IMG/VR virus record: IMGVR_UViG_3300009285_002816
Coordinates: 1 to 21,710 of that record
DNA length: 21,710 nt
Reading direction: 5' to 3' (one strand)
From: a virus
How positions within the stretch are numbered: position 1 is the stretch's first letter; the number at the start of each line of letters is the position of its first letter. Positions 4,092 through 12,252 of this stretch are shown in pieces. The position numbers and the translations under genes are program-made. Under the pieces are notes generated by a model. That model was not told the DNA's origin and made no database searches. It saw nothing but the letters and a program-made list of their open reading frames with translations.

Positions 4092-4376
4092 ATGGAAGCG
4101 GTCAACGCAACAGCGGAAATTCCCATTAAATATCAAATGGAAAGGATTGAGCCGATTAAGATTGATGTTGAGTTCATTCGGCACCCCAATACGAATGAGA
4201 TAATTATATTAGCCAGAAAGATAAACGAGATCGTGGAAAAAATAAACAATATGGCAGAAATTCCAGAAAGAAAAAAAGTAGAGGTAATAAATAAGAAATT
4301 GTATGTCGGAGGAAAATCAGTTGAAAAGACCACTCAAGATTATTTTTATAACCCACAGAAAATGGCAGATCAATAA
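4092..4376 (+). CDS. Hypothetical protein, 94 aa
   Basis: Starts at ATG 4092 after an aataat leader and ends 5 nt before the next gene. The product is mixed alpha/beta: an N-terminal IEPIKIDVEFIRHPNTNEII segment, a helix (ARKINEIVEKINNMAEI, about 41-57), then a short strand pair (VEVINKKLYVGGKSV). No family is recognised. Its position before the small terminase candidate is where phages often carry small DNA-binding or packaging accessory genes, but nothing in the sequence demonstrates this. Confidence 0.6.
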   Translation: MEAVNATAEIPIKYQMERIEPIKIDVEFIRHPNTNEIIILARKINEIVEKINNMAEIPERKKVEVINKKLYVGGKSVEKTTQDYFYNPQKMADQ

Positions 4377-4381
4377 ATAAT

Positions 4382-4666
4382 ATGGCTAAATCAGGCGGAA
4401 CTTGGAAAAAAGGACAAAGCGGAAACCCGAAAGGGAAACAAAAAGATCCGGCCTTGGAAGAAGCAAGGCGTTTAATCGCTGACGCCGGTTTATTGTCATT
4501 TGCGATACAAAGAGCAAAAAAGAGCGACCAAGTTTTAATTGCTTTACTGAAAAAGGCCTATCCGGATTTATCCAGCACAGAATTGAAAAGCGCGGCCGAG
4601 GGATTTAAACTGATAGTGGAACAAGGCGGTTACGCTGTAACGAAGAGTGAGACAGACATAACTTAA
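4382..4666 (+). CDS. terS: Putative terminase small subunit (DUF5681-like N-terminus)
   Basis: The N-terminus WKKGQSGNPKGKQKD (about residues 8-22) is the hallmark of DUF5681-type phage proteins, which are often encoded directly before TerL. The rest is helical and charged (LEEARRLIADAGLLSFAI, LIALLKKAYPDL), consistent with an oligomeric DNA-recognition protein. The gene lies 5 nt before the TerL start, which supports the small-subunit role of recognising viral DNA and regulating the large subunit. At 94 residues it is shorter than many TerS proteins. The assignment rests on motif and position, since DUF5681 has no confirmed biochemical role. Confidence 0.6.
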   Translation: MAKSGGTWKKGQSGNPKGKQKDPALEEARRLIADAGLLSFAIQRAKKSDQVLIALLKKAYPDLSSTELKSAAEGFKLIVEQGGYAVTKSETDIT

Positions 4667-4671
4667 AAAAT

Positions 4672-6033
4672 GTGAAAGAAATAAAATTTGATGATGTTTG
4701 TAATTTTTTTGACAAGCAAAGAGAAGCTTCAGAGATAGCGGACAAGTTCAAGTATGTTTTATACGGAGGTTCAGTCGGTGGCGGAAAATCCCGATGGCTG
4801 AGATGGTACCCGCTTAGATATTTGCTTATTCAGTATAGTTTAACGGAAATCAAAGGAATTAGAGCTGGTCTATTTTGCGAGGATTATCCCGCGCTTCACG
4901 ATAGGCATATAGCCAGAATACAGTGGGAGTTTCCGGAGTGGCTGGGCAATTACAATAAAACCTCAAAGGAATTTATTTTAAAAGCAGAATGGGGATCGGG
5001 AGTTTTATCGCTTAGAAACTTAGACGATGTATCACATTACCAGAGCGCGGAATTTGCCCTTGTTGCGGTAGATGAGCTGACGAAAAATAAGAAAGACACC
5101 TTTGATTTTCTTAGAACGCGTATGAGGTGGCCGGGCATATCGGATGTCCGCTTTATTGCCGGCAGTAATCCGGGAGGCATAGGACACTTTTGGGTTAAAC
5201 AATTATGGATGGATAAGGTTTATGAACCGACCGAAAAAGAAAAAGACCAATTTAAATTTGTATCAAGCAGGGTTGTTGATAATCCGTATCTGGACAAAAG
5301 CTACACTGTCGCCTTAGAGGGCTTGCCGGAGAATTTAAGAAAAGCTTTTTTGGACGGAAATTGGGATGTATTTCAGGGACAATTTTTTACCGAGTGGGAT
5401 AGAAATATACACACCATGCCCGCATTTGCGATACCGAGAGACTGGAAAAGATATAGAGCCATAGACCACGGCGGAGACATATCACCGACATCTTGTTTAT
5501 GGTTTGCGGTTGATTATGATAAAAGAGTCTATTGTTATCGGGAGTATCACGCCATAGATAAATTAGCCACTAATCACGCAAAAAGAATAAAGGAGTTAAG
5601 CGGAGACGAAACAATAAGCGCTACTTACGCCGATCCGTCAATGTGGATTAAGAGCAGTACCGATGGCCGCGCAGTCTCTGACTTATATGCCAGCGAGGGC
5701 GTAAATCTGGATAGAGCCAATAATGACAGGATTAACGGGTGGATGGTTGTGCGGGAATTTTTTGCCAAAAAAGAGGGAATGACGGCTCCTCGTTTACAAA
5801 TATTTGAGAACTGTTATAATTTAATTAGAACAATACCGCTGCAGATTCACGACGAGAAAAAAGCTGAAGATTTGGATACAACCGGAGACGATCACGATGT
5901 TGATGCTTTAAGATATTTCTTGGCTTCTTGGTTTGGCTGGCCGAGAATGAAAAATAAACAGCCGGAACCCGGCTCCTTTGAATGGGAAATGGAACAAAAC
6001 AGGAAAAGAAGAGAAGCCAAAGAATATGAATAA
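4672..6033 (+). CDS. terL: Terminase large subunit
   Basis: A 453-residue packaging motor with both domains. ATPase: Walker A GGSVGGGKS (32-40), Walker B FALVAVDEL (128-136) with the catalytic Glu at 135, coupling motif GSNPGG (164-169). RuvC-like nuclease: first acidic residue in AIDHGG (Asp265), second in TYADPS (Asp321), third in GDDHDVDALRYF (Asp407-411). It translocates DNA into the prohead through the portal and cuts concatemers. The start is GTG at 4672: an ATG two bases earlier (4670) meets TGA immediately. The length is normal for the family. The next gene overlaps its 3' end by 8 nt. Confidence 0.95.
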   Translation: MKEIKFDDVCNFFDKQREASEIADKFKYVLYGGSVGGGKSRWLRWYPLRYLLIQYSLTEIKGIRAGLFCEDYPALHDRHIARIQWEFPEWLGNYNKTSKEFILKAEWGSGVLSLRNLDDVSHYQSAEFALVAVDELTKNKKDTFDFLRTRMRWPGISDVRFIAGSNPGGIGHFWVKQLWMDKVYEPTEKEKDQFKFVSSRVVDNPYLDKSYTVALEGLPENLRKAFLDGNWDVFQGQFFTEWDRNIHTMPAFAIPRDWKRYRAIDHGGDISPTSCLWFAVDYDKRVYCYREYHAIDKLATNHAKRIKELSGDETISATYADPSMWIKSSTDGRAVSDLYASEGVNLDRANNDRINGWMVVREFFAKKEGMTAPRLQIFENCYNLIRTIPLQIHDEKKAEDLDTTGDDHDVDALRYFLASWFGWPRMKNKQPEPGSFEWEMEQNRKRREAKEYE

Positions 6034-6208
6034 GGTTAAAATATATTATGTGCGATGGCTGGAGAATGATGCTTTTTTTCTTTCCTTAGAATCTGCAAAC
6101 CAACATATACGAGAAAGAATAAGTATGGAAAAATGGGATGTTTTTGAAAGGAAAAGAAAAGTAAAAATATTCGCGTTTGAAGCGGAAGAATTGAAAGAAT
6201 ATGAATAA
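6026..6208 (+). CDS. Hypothetical protein, 60 aa
   Basis: I take the ATG at 6026 (MNKVKIYYVRWLENDAFF), which overlaps the TerL stop by 8 nt; an earlier ATG at 5978 would lie deep within TerL. The product is charged, with an alternating hydrophobic N-terminal strand and an acidic end (FAFEAEELKEYE). No domain is recognised. It sits tightly between terminase and portal genes and is co-transcribed with them. Confidence 0.55.
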   Translation: MNKVKIYYVRWLENDAFFLSLESANQHIRERISMEKWDVFERKRKVKIFAFEAEELKEYE

Positions 6209-6215
6209 ATAAATT

Positions 6216-7949
6216 ATGTCAAAAAAGAGTAAAAAAGAGGAGATAAAGGAAGAAAAATTGGCCGACACCATACGGGATCGCATTGCCGTTTCCATTAAGT
6301 TTATGAAAGACTGGAAAGCAAGCGTGGACACGGCCAATCTGTATTGGACGGGCAAATCGCGTCCCAAGAGCATATCGCGCGAGAACTATTATTCCGTCAA
6401 TTATATCTACGCCATCATCAAGGATTCTATTGCGAGGATGTACTACCGCAATCCGCAAATCAATGTGGAACCCGTGAACGGCAAAGATCCCGCCATATTC
6501 ACGAACGCCAAGAATGCGCAGCTTGTTTTAAACTGGCAAGCGCAAAAGAAAGAATATCGGTTAAGAGACCATATCAAATTGGCTTTACTGGATTGGCAAA
6601 GAACGGGAATGGGCGTAGTCTTTACCGGATGGACAACGCTTTTGGAACAGGAAAAAGACGAAATTAAAAGGATTCAAAAAGACCAGCCCGACATTAAGAG
6701 AATCCACCCAAAGCATATTTATCTTGCCCCCGGCTTTACCAGAGACAAAATAGACTATGTGGTGTTGGAATATCAAGTGCCTCTCAAAGAAGTGAAGAAT
6801 AATAAGAATTTTAATCAGAAGGTTTTAGACGGATTCAATATCACAAGTTATTTGGACAAAGAATGGCGCGATGACGGCAATGGAGGAACAAGAGTTAAAG
6901 AAACGGAAGATATGGCCAGAGTGACGCTGTATCACTACTATGACGCGGAGCATTGGTTTGTAATGCTAAAAGGCGCGGACGATCCTTTAATGGAAAAAGA
7001 GAATCCGTATACGGCGGTATTCGGAGAAGATAATCCCCTCCCTATTACAATCATTTGGGGAGACGACGATTTGGCCTCACCCTTTCCAATCTCAAAGATT
7101 GATCCGATAAAGGATGTGGTCAGGGAACTGTCAATGATCCGAAGCCAGCAGGTCAATCATCGCAAGAGATTCAATCGCAAGGCTTTATATGACAGCAATT
7201 CCATTGACGAAACAAAAATAGAAAAACTAAAAAATCCCGATGACGGCACTATGATTGGCATAGCCTTAGAAAGCGGCAAGACATTAGATGGCGCGATTTA
7301 TCCCATACCGGAACAGCCCTTACAGTATCCATTTCAAATTGAGCCGATGGTCAAAGAGGATATATATGTCATTTCCGGCACGACGCCCACGGCTCTAACC
7401 GGCAAGTCGGCCAATCCCACCTTAGGACAAGATGAGCTATCAGCCAAGAGCGCGCAAAACCGAGAAGAAGAAGATCAATCCCAAGTGGAGCAATTCGTGG
7501 AAGCGATATATCAAAGGCTTTTACAGCTTGATCAAACCTATCTGCAACAGCCCGTAGCAATGCAAGTATCGGGCTCCATAGATCATCAATGGATGGAGTT
7601 GACAAGCACGGATATTGCGGGCGGGATGACGCTCAAAGTGATATCTGGTTCTATGGTGAGAGAAACCGATGAGGTAGTTCGCAAACAAGCTATGGATGTG
7701 TTAAACTTAGTGGGAATGTTACCGATTGGACAGCCACTTATTCCTGAAATTATTCAGAAGATACTTGACACCTTTCCGATGTTTTCCGATATAGCGGAAA
7801 AGATAAGAAGGATGATGGCGCAACCGCAACCGCCCATTTTGCCTCCTCAAATGGGAGAGACAGGCAATGGGCCGATGAATCAAAGTATATTGAATCAAAA
7901 CGCGCCAACAGCCAGCGGATTATCAAATGGCGCGAATAAAATAACTTAA
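6216..7949 (+). CDS. Portal protein
   Basis: A 577-residue protein directly after terminase and before the scaffold and capsid genes, the standard portal position and size. The N-terminus is Lys-rich, followed by helical segments such as YSVNYIYAIIKDSIARMYYR (about 59-78), typical of the portal clip and stem region. Its C-terminal third is Gln/Ser/Thr-rich, with a Pro-rich tail (QPQPPILPPQMGETG). Portal proteins form the dodecameric ring at one capsid vertex through which TerL pumps DNA and to which the adaptor attaches. The ATG at 6216 follows an aaataaatt leader. Family-level identity is by context and overall pattern rather than a single motif. Confidence 0.85.
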   Translation: MSKKSKKEEIKEEKLADTIRDRIAVSIKFMKDWKASVDTANLYWTGKSRPKSISRENYYSVNYIYAIIKDSIARMYYRNPQINVEPVNGKDPAIFTNAKNAQLVLNWQAQKKEYRLRDHIKLALLDWQRTGMGVVFTGWTTLLEQEKDEIKRIQKDQPDIKRIHPKHIYLAPGFTRDKIDYVVLEYQVPLKEVKNNKNFNQKVLDGFNITSYLDKEWRDDGNGGTRVKETEDMARVTLYHYYDAEHWFVMLKGADDPLMEKENPYTAVFGEDNPLPITIIWGDDDLASPFPISKIDPIKDVVRELSMIRSQQVNHRKRFNRKALYDSNSIDETKIEKLKNPDDGTMIGIALESGKTLDGAIYPIPEQPLQYPFQIEPMVKEDIYVISGTTPTALTGKSANPTLGQDELSAKSAQNREEEDQSQVEQFVEAIYQRLLQLDQTYLQQPVAMQVSGSIDHQWMELTSTDIAGGMTLKVISGSMVRETDEVVRKQAMDVLNLVGMLPIGQPLIPEIIQKILDTFPMFSDIAEKIRRMMAQPQPPILPPQMGETGNGPMNQSILNQNAPTASGLSNGANKIT

Positions 7950-7953
7950 TAAT

Positions 7954-8274
7954 ATGTCAGAACAAAATTTATATCTAACGCTCACCGATAAAGAACTGCC
8001 CGATCTCGCTCAATGGAAAGCGGGCAAGGAGTATGAAGTATTAGCCAGAATTAAAATGGTAAAAATGACCAAAGAGATGAACGAAAAAGGCAAAGAACTG
8101 AAAGCGGATTTTAGCATTGTGAATATTCGGGATGTGGAAGAAGCCGATATGAAGTATCGCTCTAAATTCCAAAAAGTGGCCAAAGAGGCGATGAAAGATT
8201 CACTCGTGAAAAATAAGCCAGAAGAAAAGAATGAAACTTATGTGACGCTAAGAACCGAACCTTATGTTAGCTAA
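7954..8274 (+). CDS. Hypothetical head-region protein, 106 aa
   Basis: Starts 4 nt after the portal gene and ends in an 11-nt overlap with the next gene. The N-terminal half (LYLTLTDKELPDLAQWKAGK, then YEVLARIKMVKMTKEM) reads like a small beta-barrel; the C-terminal half is charged and helical. Small proteins in this position in phages include head accessory and capsid-associated factors, but I recognise no family. The gene composition matches the neighbouring virion genes. Confidence 0.6.
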   Translation: MSEQNLYLTLTDKELPDLAQWKAGKEYEVLARIKMVKMTKEMNEKGKELKADFSIVNIRDVEEADMKYRSKFQKVAKEAMKDSLVKNKPEEKNETYVTLRTEPYVS

Positions 8275-8557
8275 GAGATATGAGGACGCGAAAAAGGAGC
8301 AGGTTAATTTCAAGAATAAATATTGTTGGGGATGCGGAGATTCAAGATATACGGTGGCCAGCCGATACTGCAAAAGGTGCGACGCTAAGATTGAAGAAAA
8401 GATACGAATGGACTCAAAAAGCGGACGGGCGAAAAACCAGAATTACGGATATGACAGGGGAATGAATTACGGCCTTGGCATTTATATTGAAAGCAAAGAT
8501 GAATTTAAAAAAGGCGTTAAATACGCGGAAACCGAAGGAACATTTTTAAAAGGTTAG
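8264..8557 (+). CDS. Zinc-ribbon protein of the head region, 97 aa
   Basis: A 97-residue basic protein with a compact zinc ribbon, CWGC (about residues 21-24) and CKRC (about 36-39), within an N-terminal 45-residue domain. The rest has a YGYDRGMNYGLGIYIESKDE segment and ends with GVKYAETEGTFLKG. The phrase SKDEFKKG-K.AETEG resembles small phage proteins encoded between portal and scaffold that carry a zinc ribbon plus a short strand-helix tail; their role is unknown. The start overlaps the preceding gene by 11 nt. Confidence 0.65.
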   Translation: MLAKRYEDAKKEQVNFKNKYCWGCGDSRYTVASRYCKRCDAKIEEKIRMDSKSGRAKNQNYGYDRGMNYGLGIYIESKDEFKKGVKYAETEGTFLKG

Positions 8558-8626
8558 TTCGCCGCAAGGAAGAAGCGAGCCAATCTTTTATCAGCGGCTC
8601 AATTATCAACTCAACCGCAAAATTTT

Positions 8627-9373
8627 ATGCCAGACGAAGAAATCGGGCAAACCGAAGGAAGCTTTGTTCCTGATGAAGGGCAAACAACGGGTTCCGAAAG
8701 CGCGGCAACCGAGGCAGTAGAGGGTAATCCGCCCGCAGAGGCGAATCCTCAAGCGCCGGAGATTAAACCGCAATTTGGCCAATTTGGAGAGGACGCCAAC
8801 AAACTTTACGAGGGCTACAAAGCTCTTGAGAGCAAACTCGGCAATTGGAACGAAACCGAGGAATTAGCGAATAAGTATCGGGAGCTTCAAGCGAATCCGC
8901 CAGTGGCGGAAACGCCCGAAGAGGTGCCTGACTTCCAAGCAATGACGCAAGAAGAACAGCTTGCGTATTTACGCGCTGACGCGCGAAAAGAAGCCGAGAA
9001 AGCCGTTCAAGAAGCGATCGCCAAAGAAGTCAAACCGCTTCAACAAGATGTTTATACGCGCCAAGCTAATGAAGCTGCGGCTAAAATCAAGGAAAAATAT
9101 CCTGATATTGAGCAGCATAAAGACGCGATAAACAAGTTTCTTGATGATAATCCCGCTATTGCCGCTAACCTTAATCCGGAAGTATTTGACATAGCCTATC
9201 GTTATGTCACTTATGAAAAGGCGAAAGAACTTGGGGCCAAAGACGCGATAGCCAAACTATCGCAAAAAGCCGCCAAGAATACGCCTCAACCGATGGGCAG
9301 CGTTCCAGTCACCTCCACAACGCCAAAATCATTTATGGAAGCATTAAGACAAGCGGAAGACGAGGTAAGTTAA
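8627..9373 (+). CDS. Scaffolding protein
   Basis: A 248-residue, strongly acidic and Gln/Ala/Glu-rich protein immediately before the major capsid gene, the usual place for a scaffold. Residues 1-60 are disordered (Gly/Pro/Glu/Thr-rich). Residues about 105-155 form a long predicted coiled coil (EQLAYLRADARKEAEKAVQE and on). A helical C-terminal part follows, ending KSFMEALRQAEDEVS, which may be the capsid-binding helix. Scaffolds direct prohead assembly and then leave. No protease motif is seen, so autocleavage is not suggested. Confidence 0.85.
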   Translation: MPDEEIGQTEGSFVPDEGQTTGSESAATEAVEGNPPAEANPQAPEIKPQFGQFGEDANKLYEGYKALESKLGNWNETEELANKYRELQANPPVAETPEEVPDFQAMTQEEQLAYLRADARKEAEKAVQEAIAKEVKPLQQDVYTRQANEAAAKIKEKYPDIEQHKDAINKFLDDNPAIAANLNPEVFDIAYRYVTYEKAKELGAKDAIAKLSQKAAKNTPQPMGSVPVTSTTPKSFMEALRQAEDEVS

Positions 9374-9389
9374 ATAGAATTAAAATTAT

Positions 9390-10340
9390 ATGGCAACAGG
9401 AAATACGAATTTTGACGCCATAGCCTCAAGCACCTTGCAGAAATATAAACCAACCTTATACGACAATGTGTTCAAAAGAACCCCTTTGTTTTATAAGTTA
9501 ATGGAAAAAGGCAGTAAAGATGTACTGGACGGCGGACGATCAATCGTCGTGCCGGTCATTATGTCCGCTAACAGCACTGCGGCAGGGTATTCGGGCTATG
9601 GGACGATCGATATTACTCCGCAATCAAATGAAAGCGCGGCCGAATTCGAGTGGTGTCAGTACGCCGCTTCAATCGCGATCTCCGGACTGGAAGAAAGAAA
9701 AAATGCGGATTCCAAAACGCAAATCTATAAACTTTTGGAAGCAAAAACAAAAAATGCGGAAGATTCTCTCCGCCGAAAAATGGACATTGCCGCCTTTTCA
9801 AATGCCAATGGGTCAACCAGCGCTTTGAATGGTTTGCAAACATTGGTGGACGCCACCTCAACGGTCGGCGGAATCAATAGAACCAATGACGCTTTTTGGC
9901 AAGCGGTAGTCAACGCTTCAATCGGTTCATTCGCTACGAATGGATTGGACAAAATGCGCTCTACCTACAATTCTTGCACCGATGAAGGCCAAGACGCGCC
10001 AGACTTCGGAATCACCACGCAAGCCGTCTTTGAGTACTATGAGAAATCATTGCAGACTCAACAGCGCTTTACCGACAGCAAAACCGCTGACGGAGGATTT
10101 GAAAATCTCAAATTCAAAGGAATGGTTTTGATGTTTGATTCCAACTGCGCTTCGGGAGAAATGTATATGTTAAATTCCAACTGGTTGAAATTGGCCGTCC
10201 ATAAAGACGCTGATTTGGAAATCGGAGCTTTCGTAGTTCCGGCCAACCAAGACGCAAAGGTCGCCAAAATTCTGTTTCAGGGTAATTTGATTGTTCTCCA
10301 ATCTCGCCGCCAAGGCAAGATCACGGGAATTACGGCCTGA
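9390..10340 (+). CDS. Major capsid protein
   Basis: A 316-residue protein behind the scaffold. The pattern is that of an HK97-fold coat: an N-terminal arm with LYDNVFKRTPLFYKLMEK (about 24-41), an extended strand region (GGRSIVVPVIM, 47-57), a long spine helix region containing AEDSLRRKMDIAAFSN (about 124-139), a P-domain-like central part and a beta-rich C-terminus (VAKILFQGNLIVLQSRRQGK). The end SRRQGKITGI fits coats that report a terminal strand. It forms the icosahedral shell around the DNA. The gene uses a GC-balanced codon set like its neighbours, unlike the A/T-richer endonuclease that follows. Confidence 0.9.
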   Translation: MATGNTNFDAIASSTLQKYKPTLYDNVFKRTPLFYKLMEKGSKDVLDGGRSIVVPVIMSANSTAAGYSGYGTIDITPQSNESAAEFEWCQYAASIAISGLEERKNADSKTQIYKLLEAKTKNAEDSLRRKMDIAAFSNANGSTSALNGLQTLVDATSTVGGINRTNDAFWQAVVNASIGSFATNGLDKMRSTYNSCTDEGQDAPDFGITTQAVFEYYEKSLQTQQRFTDSKTADGGFENLKFKGMVLMFDSNCASGEMYMLNSNWLKLAVHKDADLEIGAFVVPANQDAKVAKILFQGNLIVLQSRRQGKITGITA

Positions 10341-10349
10341 TATTTTTCT

Positions 10350-10378
10350 TTGACATATTTCTTAGGAAGGAGTATAAT
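10350..10378 (+). promoter_or_regulatory. Consensus promoter of the inserted HNH gene
   Basis: TTGACA (10350-10355), a 17-nt spacer, TATAAT (10373-10378): perfect in hexamers and spacing. Predicted start is near 10385, about 26 nt before the ATG at 10411. It lies 9 nt after the capsid stop codon. The spacer contains AGGAAGGAG, which would not be in the transcript. Confidence 0.85.
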
Positions 10379-10410
10379 TTTTATAGATTATTTTATAAAA
10401 TATTATACTT

Positions 10411-10983
10411 ATGCTTTCAAAAGAAATATTACAGAAAAAATATTGGAACGAACGATTAAGTCTTAAAAAGATTGCTCAAGAAGAGCAAGTATCTCCAAAA
10501 ACAGTTGCACGGTGGATGGAAAGTTGGAACATTGAAAGAAGGCCATTTAGTACGAAAGGTCTTCAAACAAGACTTGGAGCAATACTAACCGAAGAAACAA
10601 AAAAGAAGATAGCTCAAAAACATTTAGGAAAAAGGTTATCTCCAGAACATCGGAAGAAGGTAGTAGCCAATCTTAATAAGTATCGTTGGGGGAATAAAAA
10701 TCCCGCATGGACAGGTGGTATAGTTGTTAGTGATAATGGATATATTCTTATTAAAATGAGAAATCATCCAAGAGCCAATAAAAATGGATATATAGGATCA
10801 CACATTTTACTTCTTGAACAAAAGATTGGTAGATACTTAGAAAAAGATGAAGTCGCTCATCACAAGAACGAAAAGCGTTGGGATAATCGGTTAGAGAATC
10901 TTCAAGTTATGACTTTCAATAAACATTCTAAATATCATGCAATAAAAAGATACAAAGCAAATAAAGGACTAAATCATTCTTAA
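10411..10983 (+). CDS. HNH homing endonuclease with HTH and NUMOD-type segments
   Basis: A 190-residue protein. Residues 1-50 form a helix-turn-helix (LKKIAQEEQVSPKTVARWME, 18-37), a NUMOD3-like repeat follows (GKRLSPEHRKKV, 73-84), and the nuclease core contains VAHHKNEKRWDNRLENLQVM (148-167) with His150-His151, Asn159/Asn163 and His172. HNH homing enzymes of this build nick or cut DNA at intron-less alleles and spread by copying. The gene sits alone between the capsid gene and a small head gene, is A/T-richer than both, and has its own promoter, so it is a free-standing mobile insertion. No intron structure is seen around it. Confidence 0.9.
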   Translation: MLSKEILQKKYWNERLSLKKIAQEEQVSPKTVARWMESWNIERRPFSTKGLQTRLGAILTEETKKKIAQKHLGKRLSPEHRKKVVANLNKYRWGNKNPAWTGGIVVSDNGYILIKMRNHPRANKNGYIGSHILLLEQKIGRYLEKDEVAHHKNEKRWDNRLENLQVMTFNKHSKYHAIKRYKANKGLNHS

Positions 10984-11016
10984 ACCATTATTAAAATCTA
11001 ATCAATTAAAAATATT

Positions 11017-11277
11017 ATGGCTTTCGCCTCTACTACAACCACTGCCCCGGGACCTGATGTATTGGGTTCTTCCCGTCTTATCTCGGGAACATATACCAAT
11101 GCTGAAACGGATTCGGGCGGCGCAATTTCAACGGGCTTTTCAGTCATTATCGCTTGCGGCGTATTTTCTACAAACGCAATCGGCAATGCAGATCCGAAAT
11201 TCACTGTTTCGGGAGGCACAATCACTGTCGTCACTTCTAATGGAGCGGACGGTTCGTGGTGGGCCATAGGGAGATGA
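11017..11277 (+). CDS. Small virion protein, 86 aa
   Basis: An 86-residue Gly/Ser/Thr/Ala-rich beta protein. The end TVSGGTITVVTSNGADGSWW-AIGR is the strand pattern of small phage head or decoration proteins and of fibre C-terminal domains, and echoes the SWMAIG and NWIALG ends of the 20093 and 19579 products. It is likely a capsid decoration or head-completion protein because it was adjacent to the capsid gene before the HNH insertion. The LAGLIDADG gene begins 3 nt after its stop. Exact role unknown. Confidence 0.6.
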   Translation: MAFASTTTTAPGPDVLGSSRLISGTYTNAETDSGGAISTGFSVIIACGVFSTNAIGNADPKFTVSGGTITVVTSNGADGSWWAIGR

Positions 11278-11280
11278 CGT

Positions 11281-11679
11281 ATGAAGATAGCCTATTTAGC
11301 GGGAATTATTGACGGAGAAGGATGTATATTAATTCATCGTTCAATAAACGACAAGGGATACATTGGCTATACTCTTGAAGTAGGGGTAAGAAATACTGAT
11401 GGTCGTCTAATTGATTGGTTAAAAAACAATTATGGTGGAACTGTTAAAGTTTCCAGTCGAGGAAATTCTAAACATAAAACTTGCTATGATTGGAGATTAT
11501 TCAATCAAAAAGCGATAAGCCTTTTACTTCTTATTCTTCCTTACTTAATTGTAAAAAAAGAACAAATAGAAGTCGCGCTAAAGTTTCCTGTAGGAAAGAT
11601 AGTAAGAAATCCAGCATTACGTGAATGGATATATAAAACCCTTCAATCCCTAAAGGCTATGGTTTATACACTAAACTAG
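11281..11679 (+). CDS. LAGLIDADG homing endonuclease (single motif)
   Basis: A 132-residue protein starting MKIAYLAGIIDGEGCILIHR: residues 6-14 match the LAGLIDADG helix, with the catalytic acid at about Asp11 or Glu13. One motif per chain means it would act as a homodimer and cut a pseudo-palindromic site. The following alternating strands (YTLEVGVRNTDGRLIDWLKN, CYDWRLFNQKAI) fit the DNA-contacting sheet. It begins 3 nt after the previous stop, so its translation is probably coupled, and has no promoter of its own. It is followed by a 98-nt structured non-coding stretch. Adaptation to a structural-gene junction is clear, but no intron is found. Confidence 0.9.
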   Translation: MKIAYLAGIIDGEGCILIHRSINDKGYIGYTLEVGVRNTDGRLIDWLKNNYGGTVKVSSRGNSKHKTCYDWRLFNQKAISLLLLILPYLIVKKEQIEVALKFPVGKIVRNPALREWIYKTLQSLKAMVYTLN

Positions 11680-11685
11680 AACCAT

Positions 11686-11744
11686 TACTCGTAGACGTGT
11701 TTCCGGGAGATGCGAGTGGGTAAAGTCCATCAGCCTACCCGGAC
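11686..11744 (+). other. Structured non-coding segment after the LAGLIDADG gene
   Basis: Several pairings overlap: ACTCG (11687-11691) with CGAGT (11713-11717), GGGTA (11718-11722) with TACCC (11736-11740), and TCCGGG (11702-11707) with CCCGGA (11738-11743), which cannot all form at once. The direct repeat ATTACTC occurs at 11684-11690 and 11748-11754. Possibly an insertion scar, a remnant of a self-splicing element or an RNA switch. No complete group I core was found. Confidence 0.4.
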
Positions 11745-11777
11745 AAAATTACTCACTAAGAAATCTAAAAAAACAAT

Positions 11778-12239
11778 ATGCAAATTCAACAAGTCAACCG
11801 AACAGATGATGAAAAAATTTATCTGGTCGTTAAAAATGTAAACGCGGTAACCGCTACCACCGGATTCGGTCTTCGTTATGTCGGCGGAGCCGCAGCGGAG
11901 ATTGTTTCCACCGGCGGAGCAAACGCGGTCTTTCAGACTGATGCCACCAACGGATTAGCCGCCGGTGTCGCAGTTGAAGACATTGCCGTAAATGCGTACG
12001 GACGCGTGCAGGCTTACGGGCTTGTGTCGGTCGCGTACTCGTTTGAAGCGGACAAAACAGTCGGCGTAACAGGCGTTGCTACAAGTCTTTTAAAGACTGG
12101 CGGTCTGGCTGGCTCTTTTACTTCCACTCGCGTACCGGAAGGACTGTCAACATCGCTCTACAAATACGCCATCAATATGGTGACCACCAATATTTCAGGC
12201 GGATTGCCTCTGGGGAGCGCATTTATAAGATATTTGTAG
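11778..12239 (+). CDS. Virion structural protein, 153 aa
   Basis: A Gly/Ala/Val/Thr-rich beta protein: YLVVKNVNAVTATTGFGLRY, then EIVSTGGANAVFQTDATNGL, then AVNAYGRVQAYGLVSVAYSF, ending with a hydrophobic ISGGLPLGSAFIRYL. The composition and the repeated short strands fit a head decoration or capsid-stabilising protein of the head module; it also resembles small proteins encoded downstream of the major capsid gene in other phages. The leader aaaaaacaat is the same as at 3760. No specific family is named with confidence. The stop codon TAG overlaps an operator-like palindrome (12237-12252). Confidence 0.6.
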   Translation: MQIQQVNRTDDEKIYLVVKNVNAVTATTGFGLRYVGGAAAEIVSTGGANAVFQTDATNGLAAGVAVEDIAVNAYGRVQAYGLVSVAYSFEADKTVGVTGVATSLLKTGGLAGSFTSTRVPEGLSTSLYKYAINMVTTNISGGLPLGSAFIRYL

Positions 12240-12252
12240 CTAAGATTAGCTA
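12237..12252. repeat. Palindrome, partner of the 476-492 element
   Basis: TAGCTAA-GA-TTAGCTA is a perfect 7-bp inverted repeat with a 2-nt centre. With flanks, 12239-12255 is the reverse complement of 476-492. It overlaps the stop codon of the preceding gene. Confidence 0.45.

Noticed and set aside
7766-7795. TTGACA within the portal gene as an internal promoter
   Set aside because: The matching -10 position reads GATATA and lies within a well-supported coding frame with no gene start nearby.
11260-11780. Group I intron around the LAGLIDADG gene
   Set aside because: The upstream gene reads to a normal end 3 nt before the LAGLIDADG ATG, leaving no room for a 5' core, and I could not align P3-P8 elements in the 3' stretch.
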